DNA from: Ceratobasidium sp. AG-K
Taxonomy: Eukaryota; Basidiomycota; Agaricomycetes; Cantharellales; Ceratobasidiaceae
Assembly: GCA_037039685.1 (NCBI GenBank)
Contig: JAWNGF010000003.1
Location: 2,046,001 to 2,110,000 of the forward strand
Direction of reading: 5' to 3'
DNA: 64,000 nt
In this document: one piece after another, positions 50,458 through 59,203 of the stretch
How positions within the stretch are numbered: position 1 is the first letter of the stretch
Layout of the letters: each line of letters begins with the position of its first letter
Position numbers and translations under genes: made by a program
The notes under the pieces: generated by a model
What the model saw: only the letters and a program-made list of their open reading frames with translations
What the model was told of the DNA's origin: nothing
Databases searched by the model: none

Positions 50458-53400
50458 GTGTGTGGAGAGACCAACAAACCAGTAATGGAAACAATGTACC
50501 TTAGAGCTACCAGCGAATCAACAATTGTCTACACAAATATTACTGGAATCACAGAACCCATTGCTACTCTCATCGACTCGGGAGCTTCAAGAAACTTCAT
50601 CGACATCACTTGGGCACGAAGAAACAATGTGGCTCTAATTGAACTGCCAACACCTAGAAAAATAATTGGAATCCAAGGGAAGGAACTGTCACACCAAATC
50701 CGATTCAAAGCAAATCTGGAATTTGAGTTACATGGAAAAAACTTCAAGCAAAACTTCTTTGCTATGCCTACTGGAGATACGCACTTGATTCTAGGGTTAG
50801 AATGGCTAGAGGAAGCCAATCCAATAATCAATTGGCTATCAAAAGAAATTTCCTGGCGACCAGACAACATCCTTGGAAAAGCCGCAGAAATCAAAGACAT
50901 ACCTGAAGAATTCAAAGATTATGCAGAAGTCTTTAGCGAGGAAAAATTTAAACGGATACCGGACCATTGTCCATACGACTGTTGCATCGATCTGGTGGAA
51001 GGAGCAGAACTTCCTAAACCAGCTAGGCCAATCCCACTCTCACCCGCAGAATCCATAGCCCTCAGAAAGTACCTAGATGAGGAACTAGCGGCAGGCAAAA
51101 TCCGACCAAGCAAGTCACCAGTAGCCGCAGCAACCTTCTTTGTCAAAAAGGGACAAGACCCAAAGGACCTGGAAAAACCTCCAGAGCTCAGGTTGGTTCA
51201 ACACTTTGGCCCGATCAACGAAATAACAAAGGACAACCGCTTCCCTATGCCACTAATGGAAGATCTCCTCGAAAAGATCAAAGATGCAAAAATCTTTTCG
51301 AAAATAGACTTGCGTATGGGGTTCAACAACATCCGAGTCAAAGAAGGAGACAAATGGAAAACAGCATTCCGAACCAAGGAAGGCCTCTTTGAATATATTG
51401 TCATGCCCTTCGGATTGAAAAACGAGCCGGCAACATTCCAACGATACATGAATCATATTTTCCACGACCTGATTGACATCTGTGTCATTGTTTACATCAA
51501 TGACATATTAATTTTCTCCAAAGAGCGAAACCAGCATGTGGAGGACGTCCGAAAGGTACTCAAAATCCTGTTAGACAACAACCTCTTTGCAAAACTCCCA
51601 AAATGCGAATTCTTTGTCAAGAAACTTGTCTACACAGGAATAAACATCAGCGAGGAAGGAATATCAATGCAAGAGGAGAAGGTCAAAGCAATCAAGGAAT
51701 GGAAGGAGCCAAGGACAGTCAAACAGGTCTAAGCCTTCCTAGGATTTGCAAACTTTTACAGGCGATTCGTACCAAACTTTAGTGGCCTGGCAAAACCCTT
51801 AACCGTTCTAACAAGGAAGGATCAGAAATGGAAATGGGAGGCAGAACAACAGGAGGCTTTCGATAACCTGAAAAAGGAAATATGCAAGGAACCACTACTG
51901 CAACATCCAGATCCAACGAAGCCTTATATTTTGGAAACCGACGCAAGCGGCATTGCTATGGGATCGATACTCTCTCAAAGACAAGACGACGGTTACTTAC
52001 ACCCCATCGCCTTCCTATCAAAATCCTTCAACGCTGCACAAATGAACTACGACGTTCACGACAAGGAACTGATGGCAATTGTGGAATCACTAAAACACTG
52101 GCGATTGCATCTAGAAGGAACAAGAGAACCAATAACAATCTACACCGATCACTGTAACCTGCAATATTGGAAGAAGGCAACTACGTTTAACCGACGTCAC
52201 GCTCGATGGCATCAAATCCTGGCTTCCTACAAATTTGAAATAGTTTACTGCCTGGGAAACATGTCAACAAAGCCAGACCTACTGTCCAGAAGAGCGGATC
52301 ATAGCGAAATACCAACAGCAGAGCAAATTATGATCAAGGAGGAACAGTTCAAAGGATTTGCCGGAGAAATCAAGTCAGACATCATTGCGGACATTAGGGA
52401 AGCACAAACCGAAGATGAGAGCATCAGGAAGATCATAGAATTGTGCAAAGAGAAGGAGACCCTACCCAAATCAGTGCAACAAGGAATTAGGAACTACAAC
52501 TTTGAGGAAGACCTGCTCTGGATAGATGGAAGAATCTACGTGCCAGAAGACAAAGACACTAGGCTAAAAATCCTCAGATTACACCATGATTCACCAATAG
52601 CAGGGCACCAGGGTCAAGCCCGAACGCTAGAGCTAATCTCAAGAAAGTACTACTGGCCTGGACTCAAGGCAACAGTAAACAAATACGTTGACTCTTGTGA
52701 GCAATGCCAAAGGGCGAAAGGAACAAAAAGCCAAGTACCACTGAAAGCACTTGAGATCCCGAACAGTCCATGGGAGGATATTGCATACGATTTCATTGTA
52801 AAACTCCCAAAATCACAAGGCAATGACAGCATTCTAGTGGTGGTGGATTGGTTCTCTCGCATGGCACACTTCATAGCCTGCAAAGAATCAACAACTGCAG
52901 ATCAACTTGCCGATCTTTTCCTGAAGAACATTTGGAGATTACACGGCTTCTCACAAAGTACAGTTTCGGACAGAGGAACAACTTTCAACAGCAAGTTCCT
53001 GAAGGCCCTCTACCAAAAAATCGGAACAACACCGACGTTCAGCACGGCATATCATCCACAAACAGACGGAATAACAGAATGAATAAACCAGTGGATAGAA
53101 GCATGGCTTCGCACATTTGTTAACCACAGACAAGACAACTGGGCCGAACTGCTCCCTATTGCAGAATTCTGCTACAACAACCAGCGACATGGGATCACAG
53201 GAAAAACCCCATTTGAGATTGTCAACGGCAGAGAACCACTATGGAATGTTCTAAGAGAAGCTACTACAATTCCTGAAGCAAATAAGAAAGCAAACAACTG
53301 GCAGGAAGTATGGGACGAAGCAAAAGCAGCTATGGAATGGCACAGGAGAAAGGACACAGTGGAACACCAACCAAAATACAAAGAGGACAACCTTGTCTGG

Positions 53401-54324
53401 CTTTACAGACAAAACATAAAGACAAACCGTCCCAACAAGAAACTTGACAACAAGAAACACGGTCCTTTCAGGATCAAGAAAATCATATCAAGCCACGCCT
53501 ACGAATTGGAGCTTCCAAAAACCATGAGAATACACCCTGTGTTCCACAGCAATCTTCTTAGTCCATACAAAAAGGACAAGAACTTTCACAGAAACCAACC
53601 CCGACCACCGCCGATCACAACAGAAGAAGGAGAGGAAGAATACGAAGTGGAGAAAATCGTGGACTGGAAGGAAACAAAGGACGGGTTGTTCTACAGGGTT
53701 AGATGGAAGGGTTATGATGAAAAAGAAGACACAGAGCAACGGGCAGAGGATTTTGGTCACCTCGGAGTAATAATGAGGAAGTTCTTGAAGGATTTCCCAG
53801 ACGCTCCAACACCGTCAAACTACAAGACAAGAAGTATTAAAGGGAGGGCGGAACGGAACGACAACACAACTTGCAGAACTTGCTCACATTCCAACTCGCT
53901 CTACACACTCAACGCACTAAACCTTTTTTGCACACTATGCCCGCCGTCACCCGTGCCACTATCACCAACAACCTCGTCCGCGTTCTTGACGGGGCAGCCT
54001 TCCAGACGGCCCGCATCCTTGACTTGGGAGCAGCCCTTTACGTCTTCAAAAGATCCCAGCAGAGTCCAGGACGGCTCCAATTCCGTGCCTCCGACGACAT
54101 CCTGCACTCCAACCTGGGAGAGTTTGAATGGGTCGGCAAAAAATGGCCAACACGCATGCAACTCCAGCGAAAGGACATCTACGTATGCCGAGGATGTGCG
54201 GCCTTCCAAGTGTCCGAAGTCGTCCTGCTATCCATGCACAAGCTCGGGGTGGTCGAATGGGGACAAGAAGGAGCCTACAGTAGCGAATGGGTCCCAGGAT
54301 ACGACGGCCACCCTCCTACTCTGA
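50458..54324 (+). pseudogene. pol: T5 pol with two stops and YIND
   Basis: One frame without frameshift: protease (LIDSGASRNF), RT, RNase H, integrase and chromodomain (VEKIVDW, VRWKGYDEKEDTEQRAEDF, about 53640-53760). Stops lie at 51730-51732 (TAA, VKQV-stop-AF where relatives have Gln CAA) and 53080-53082 (TGA in ITE-stop-INQW where relatives have Arg). The RT box is YIND, the first catalytic Asp changed by CpG to CpA. RNase H TDH and integrase DIAYDF are retained. The end beyond the chromodomain shows no similarity to T1 Pol. Confidence 0.88.
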
Positions 54325-54671
54325 GGCCTCAATGGAGCGACGCATGGGACGAGAACTTTGAAGCAGACTTGGCGGATTGGAGGATGGAATGGGGACGCTA
54401 CCGGAGGGAGAAGTTCGAATGGAAGCCATTCTGGTGGCAGGAGAAGGACGCGGACGTGTCGGAATGGAAAGAGGTTGAGCCGGACGTACAACAATGGGAC
54501 AAGGACCATGTGGAGGAACAGGAGAGGGTCATGGACTGGTCCAAGGCGGACTGGACAAACGAGGAGACCTGGGAGAAATGGGAGGAACACTGCGATGAAC
54601 CAGGTAACACTGTGTTCAACCCCATCGACCTCACGGAGGAAAAGGAGGACGAGGACTGCTGGGTGCAGTAA
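53937..54671 (+). CDS. T5 ORF3: tryptophan-rich protein
   Basis: 244 residues from the ATG at 53937, open, about three-quarters identical to T1 ORF3 by eye. It keeps 16 of the 17 Trp positions of T1. The difference is concentrated in third codon positions, while the overlapping pol frame is unrelated between the two. Ends EDCWVQ. The motif ACTAAACCTTTTTTGC lies just before the start. It remains open in an element whose gag and pol have three stops. Confidence 0.8.
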   Translation: MPAVTRATITNNLVRVLDGAAFQTARILDLGAALYVFKRSQQSPGRLQFRASDDILHSNLGEFEWVGKKWPTRMQLQRKDIYVCRGCAAFQVSEVVLLSMHKLGVVEWGQEGAYSSEWVPGYDGHPPTLRPQWSDAWDENFEADLADWRMEWGRYRREKFEWKPFWWQEKDADVSEWKEVEPDVQQWDKDHVEEQERVMDWSKADWTNEETWEKWEEHCDEPGNTVFNPIDLTEEKEDEDCWVQ

Positions 54672-54716
54672 GTCGGCCCTTTCGGGTTCCCCTCAAGGAC
54701 CTTAAAGGGGGAGTAA

Positions 54717-55194
54717 TGTCATGAGCCATGCTCTCGCCATTGGACTCGCCTACGTCTCATCCTCTCTCGTTGCTTGTATTTGTGTTTGTGTTTGTTCTTT
54801 GTTTGTCTCTCCCCTTGTTTTTCCTGCCGCGTTGCCACCTTCTTGTGGTTATGTGTTACACTGTGTAATGCGGCTGTGCTTTGTACGAGTCATGTCTGTT
54901 CATACAGCATGACTCACATGGACACTCCTGATTGGTAGACTTGCTTGACTCATGTGGCTGCGCCTTGTATGACTTGGCCACTTTGTGAATATATATGGAG
55001 GACCAACAAGCCTGGTAACCCCAGCTTGTTTTGTCTTGTCAAACATCCCCTTTGAGTGACACTTTGAACCACCCCTACCCTCAAGAGCCTACAGACACTT
55101 AAGTGTGTTGCGGTTCAAGAGGTCACTTAGGTCTTAGTGCCGTCCACTCTCCATTGCGGCTTGTCTCATAGCCACTAAGAAGAAGCTTACGACA
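54717..55194 (+). repeat. T5 3' LTR
   Basis: 478 bp, pairing with 33488-33965. The purine tract AAAGGGGGAGTAA (54704-54716) precedes it and TTCAA follows it. Confidence 0.93.
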
Positions 55195-55202
55195 TTCAAC
55201 AG

Positions 55203-56903
55203 GATATATTTCAGGGGACGCGCACACTTAGTGCCTTGGGAGCTCAGAGCTTAAAAATCTTGAATATCTATTGCGATATCAAGCACATTAAGCAACTTTG
55301 CAATATCGAGTTTGATCCTTCACTCTCTTGCACTGCTGCCATTCAGGTTATTGAACCGTTGATCCAAGCCGCACGCCAGGCCAGCGTGCCCATCTCACCT
55401 CACCTAAAACCAATTGATTACTTCATCTGGACAAGGCCCCAGGCGGGTAGCTGGTATAGTATTATCGATTCCAAGTATGTACATTTGTCGATTGCCACCG
55501 TCAGCGACCTACATTCTGACCATGAACTTAGGCTCCACGACCACCCAAACTTCCAAGTGACCATTGGCCGTCGAAGTGGCATGATCTCCCCTCCTCCCAC
55601 CGACTCGTCAGCTCCGTCGCTCCCTTCCGATCTGCAGTCCAGGGCCTCAAAAGGCAAGGAGAAGCGCCCAAGGGACGAGTCCGACGACCAACTGACCGGC
55701 CTCCCTCAACGTGTCACACGTTCAGTACTCCAGTACCAGGGCGCCTCGTTGTCGCAAGTACCAGCTCCCCAGTCGGTTCGCTCAGCAGGTGCCTCGGATG
55801 GGTCAGGTCCCTCGCGTTCATGCCCTTCGAGTGGGCGCTTTGGGTTTCGGAAGCCAAGCACTACGAGTAACCATAGTAGCAACCGCTCTGTTGCCCCAAC
55901 GCCAGTCAGTACCAGTGCGAGTCTTCCCTCTGGATTGTCAAACAACACATGCTCCCCTGATGACCCATTCCAGGGAGTCACCATTGAACTGCTACGTGAG
56001 GTGCGCAAAACACAGCTGCGCAGCCAGGACCACAACTTTGTACTTCGGCGCCTGCAGATTGAGGAGGAGGCTAAGCACGCTGCACGGAAGGTTGAGATGA
56101 TGGAAAAGGAGCAAGAGCATGCCCGCCAGGAGCGGTTCAAACGCCTGGAAAACGATGGCAAGCGCATCGATGCGGAGAGGGAACGCGCTGCGGCGGAGGC
56201 AAAACTGGCGGCTCAGAAGTTGGATGACGCTTTCGTCCTCCAAGCTGCTGGAATGCCTCACCTCGATCCCACGATATATGCCTTGGCCAACAGCAGGGTT
56301 CGTTCTCGCATCCTTGGGACTTCAGGCGAGGCTGTGTCAGGTGCAACGCATGCAAATACCGACACCGTGTCCATGCCTGGCCCCTTGTTCCAGCCTGCAA
56401 CTCCAGCACCTATTGTGTCTTCCCCGGTGCTCAATCATTACAGCCCTGCCCAGTCGCTCAATTCTTTTGCCCCGATTCATCTCACACAAGTGCCACCCCA
56501 CGTTTTAAGCCCTGTGCCAAATGATTCCCGTCACCTACAACTCCTGGGTGCGCTGCAGAACACAACCCCCAGCCCCCCCAGTCTCCACGGCTTTATCGTC
56601 CAACCAGCAGCCTCGTTCCCTCAAACGCCAGCCCCTGCTGGCCTAACGTTCCAGCCTCCCGTCCAGACCCCAAATCGAGTGTCTTTGGCCTTTGTCACTC
56701 CCGGCCCCTCCCAGCACAGTCGTGCTACTGGTTCGAGCAGATATGTGCCAGCCCCAATTCTAACTCATCCCAGTGAAATGCCGATCCAGCACACGGATCT
56801 TGGTAACACCGGCATGCTTCCTTCTGGTGGCTCACAGTCCCCCAACAGCTACGTTCACATCGATATGGCTGCGCTCAAGCCGCCTCCGGGAGGTCGCGAA
56901 TAA
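55203..56903 (+). CDS. Harbinger second gene, 3' exon (function unknown)
   Basis: Continues from the exon ending at 33420 after a 70-nt intron (before T5) whose acceptor is CAACAG at 55197-55202, in phase 0. 567 codons, open to TAA. The first ~110 residues look folded (DIFQGTRTLSALGAQSLKIL, SLSCTAAIQVIEPL, YFIWTRPQAGSWYSI). Then comes a Ser/Pro-rich linker with a basic patch (KGKEKRPRDE) that may be a nuclear signal. A strong coiled coil (about 56010-56240, Glu/Arg/Lys/Ala-rich) follows, then a Pro/Ser/Thr-rich tail. I do not recognise the family. It is convergent with the transposase, 203 bp away, so it is probably the accessory protein of the element. Confidence 0.65.
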   Translation, partial: DIFQGTRTLSALGAQSLKILNIYCDIKHIKQLCNIEFDPSLSCTAAIQVIEPLIQAARQASVPISPHLKPIDYFIWTRPQAGSWYSIIDSKYVHLSIATVSDLHSDHELRLHDHPNFQVTIGRRSGMISPPPTDSSAPSLPSDLQSRASKGKEKRPRDESDDQLTGLPQRVTRSVLQYQGASLSQVPAPQSVRSAGASDGSGPSRSCPSSGRFGFRKPSTTSNHSSNRSVAPTPVSTSASLPSGLSNNTCSPDDPFQGVTIELLREVRKTQLRSQDHNFVLRRLQIEEEAKHAARKVEMMEKEQEHARQERFKRLENDGKRIDAERERAAAEAKLAAQKLDDAFVLQAAGMPHLDPTIYALANSRVRSRILGTSGEAVSGATHANTDTVSMPGPLFQPATPAPIVSSPVLNHYSPAQSLNSFAPIHLTQVPPHVLSPVPNDSRHLQLLGALQNTTPSPPSLHGFIVQPAASFPQTPAPAGLTFQPPVQTPNRVSLAFVTPGPSQHSRATGSSRYVPAPILTHPSEMPIQHTDLGNTGMLPSGGSQSPNSYVHIDMAALKPPPGGRE

Positions 56904-57105
56904 TCTGGCCAGGTGGTTGCCAAGCGAATGTTACCGATAACAATGACGTATACGGTATGTAGCTTTGTTGCACGCACCGATTCCGAACTAAATTTATTCT
57001 AGATACTTAATTTATAACTATCAATGTTCTTGTTCCTCGATAGTTCCCACCAATATATTGACAGTTTACTCGAAAAGTGTGATACTGGTCTAACTCCAAT
57101 TACAT
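56904..57105. other. Gap between the two convergent Harbinger genes
   Basis: About 200 bp, A/T-rich around 56985-57060. It presumably holds both 3' untranslated regions. No coding frame or repeat is seen. Confidence 0.5.
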
Positions 57106-58767
57106 TCACTCAGGGCAAATTATGTCCATGCAATGTGCTCGAAACTCCCTTCCAGCCTGCAAAAGCGGCTCGTTCACGTCGGCGCCCCATTCCATGGTGA
57201 GTTCATCGACCGGCTCCTGACCAACATAATCATAAATCTCACCATCTTCCTCTTCCAGCTGGCCACGAGTAAAAGCATCAGGTTTGCCGCTAACTGTATC
57301 GTGCAGATCATAGCACATGTTGTGCAAGACCAGCAACGTTTCCACCGCGCGATAGAGATTGTCCATGTTGTCAACTGCCCCCATCCGGACCAAGGACGGA
57401 AAGCGACTCTTTAGGCGGCCAAACGTGCATTCCACTACCACCCGTGCATTGGAAATGCGTGAACTGAAGTCAAGCTTGCGATCGCCATCTTCCCCGAGTT
57501 CATTTGCTGAAAAGGGAGTGAGAACAAATGGGCTCAGGGGGTATCCTTCAAGTACTAGGTTAGTACGTCTCAGCGTGCTTGGTAAAATTTTGACGAACCT
57601 CCATCAGCAAGTAAAAACTCGCCATCTTGAAATAGGCTATTCCGATTCGCCCATACCCATGAGTGCTTCCAAACGTAGGTGTCATTCTTGGAGCCCGGAA
57701 ACCCGGTCTGGAACGAGATAAATCGGCCCTGGTGGTCAACAATCGCTTGGATATTGATCTGTGCAGTACGTTCAATACCTCAATCATCCCACACACAAAA
57801 ACTGGCATACTGCTTTAGTTCCCTTCCTAGATATGTAAGCGGCCTCGGTTCCAACTGGCTTGCGATCAAGCCCAATCAGCGACCCATCAAGAGCGCCGAC
57901 TATCCCATCCAGACCGCATCGGGCAGCAAAGCCCGCCTTGATTTCTTCTTTCCTTTCAGCATCCGGCCAACCAACGCAACGAAGCCCAAACTCTCGAATC
58001 GCTTGCATTACGCGACCACAGTATAGGAACAATGTTCCCTCGCCAATAGAGGTAAGTAACGAAGGGAATTTTGTGCGTGAACCTAAGAATCCATATCGAA
58101 TTAGGAAAACACCAAGCTGATAATAAACGGGGCGTTGTTTCCGGCGGCCAGTTGAGACAAAGACAAGGTTCGTCCCAATCTGTTCTACGATTCCCCAGAA
58201 CGTAGGCTGCGACACTCTATGTTCATATATCAGTAAATCCTGTGAGTCGATGTTTCCCTGTGCTTACCTAAACACCTCTCTGAATGATGCGTTGTCGAAT
58301 TCTAGTGCTCTCTCAAAAAAGTTTGTTTTCCGAATCTCGCTGGTAATATGGTATGGCTGGCGTTCTCGGCGCTGGCGACCAGTTGGGCGGATGTCTGGGG
58401 TGTAGTCCAGGTCTGGCTCCATATCCGGGTCAAAGTCATACTCGTCAACGGGATTAGGCCGGTTCAGGACCAATGACAAGACCGCGGCACAAGCATACTC
58501 GAGTTCGTCGAAACCGATTTTATATTCCAGCTCCAGCGACGCGGAAGGTCGGAATAGCCCGCTTTCCATCCCCTCCAGCAGCCAATAGAACGCCGAGGAG
58601 TTATCCTCGTTCTCTTCGTCCCCCCTGGAACGAAATTCGCGCAGAGCGGTGTCGAGTTCGTCATCATGCCTTGCACGCGCTGAGCGCCGATAGCGGAGGA
58701 AGTCGTCGAATTCCATCTCTTGGTTAACCTGGTGGTGATGGAACAGGCTGAGCAGCACGTGGTCCAT
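57106..58767 (-). CDS. PIF/Harbinger transposase (DDE nuclease), 4 exons, intact
   Basis: Exons on the minus strand: 58767-58268, 58216-57811, 57758-57599, 57545-57106, giving 501 residues. Introns are 51, 52 and 53 nt with GT-AG ends: donors GTAAGC, GTATGC and GTTCGT, branch-like CTGAT and CTAAC. The phases 2, 0 and 1 join exactly. The protein is of the HARBI1/DDE_Tnp_4 kind: N-terminal region, then ALDGSLIGL (Asp277), PGSKNDTYVW (Asp328), GYPLSPFVLTPF, and VVVECTFGRLKSRFP (Glu394). It should cut and join the element ends, making 3-bp duplications, which agrees with CAT at both ends. No stop or lost catalytic residue is seen, in contrast to the retroelements around it. Confidence 0.88.
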
Positions 58768-58808
58768 TTTCGATGGGCAAACGTTACGGGATTAGATGGG
58801 AAGCGGCC

Positions 58809-58879
58809 GGGGGTAGACATGGGAGGGGGTAGACGTGGGAGGGGCAGTAATGAACAGACGCTAGTAATGAACGGACGCG
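58809..58879. repeat. Two adjacent short tandem duplications upstream of the transposase
   Basis: A 17-bp unit GGGGGTAGACATGGGAG (58809-58825) is repeated with one change at 58825-58841, sharing one base. A second unit AGTAATGAACAGACGCT (58846-58862) is repeated with two changes at 58863-58879. They lie between the transposase ATG and the right TIR. They could be subterminal binding sites or promoter elements. Confidence 0.6.
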
Positions 58880-58900
58880 CGAACGACTATATAGGTTAAA

Positions 58901-59203
58901 AAACACATATTTTATTCGCTAGCTATTACATACAAGGCACATACTTGTGTCTGTGACATCGTCCGAACACGTGCGTTACGCATACAACCAGGCGACCCGT
59001 GCGGACCCGTACGGACCCGCATACGCTCAGGTGCGAACCGCGGGATATGCGTTGATTGTTTGGCCAACGTACTCCGTCCAAACAGTGCACATCTCAACCC
59101 CGCACTGTGCCTGAATGGACCCGTTCTGATTGACAGCCTGTGTCATTACGAGCCCTTAAACCCGTCCCATGTTTTCGCCCAATCGTCAAAATTGAGGACG
59201 CTC
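58901..59203 (-). repeat. Right terminal inverted repeat of the Harbinger element
   Basis: 303 bp, reverse complement of 3188-3490. It is the CpG-richer copy. Followed by CAT at 59204-59206. The short frame inside is a mirrored shadow of the one in the left TIR. Confidence 0.9.

Larger units (their letters stand above)
33488..55194 (+). mobile_element. T5: decayed Ty3-type chromovirus (plus strand), split by T6
   Basis: 478-bp LTRs (33488-33965, 54717-55194) flanked by TTCAA at 33483-33487 and 55195-55199. T6 interrupts the end of its gag. It carries stops at 35165, 51730 and 53080. The LTRs differ at about four positions. It belongs to a subfamily with longer LTRs that start TGTCATGAGCC. 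It landed in an intron of the Harbinger gene, 3 nt from the splice acceptor. Confidence 0.94.
3188..59203. mobile_element. PIF/Harbinger DNA transposon carrying seven nested Ty3 elements
   Basis: The element is bounded by 303-bp inverted repeats of equal length (3188-3490 and 58901-59203), both starting GAGCGTCC, and flanked by CAT on each side. A 3-bp duplication is what PIF/Harbinger transposases make. Between the repeats are two convergent genes typical in number for this superfamily: a DDE transposase on the minus strand and a second gene on the plus strand. Removing T2 (3785-32180) and T5 (33488-55199 including one TSD copy) leaves about 5.9 kb, a normal size. The transposase reads as intact, so this copy was potentially active before the insertions. 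Some sequence beside T2 seems to be missing. Confidence 0.85.

Noticed and set aside
4901..55194. Multiple ~456-bp repeats that might suggest a tandem array or integron-like cassette system
   Set aside because: Each pairs with a partner as LTRs with polypurine tract, PBS and 5-bp duplications. They are retrotransposon ends.
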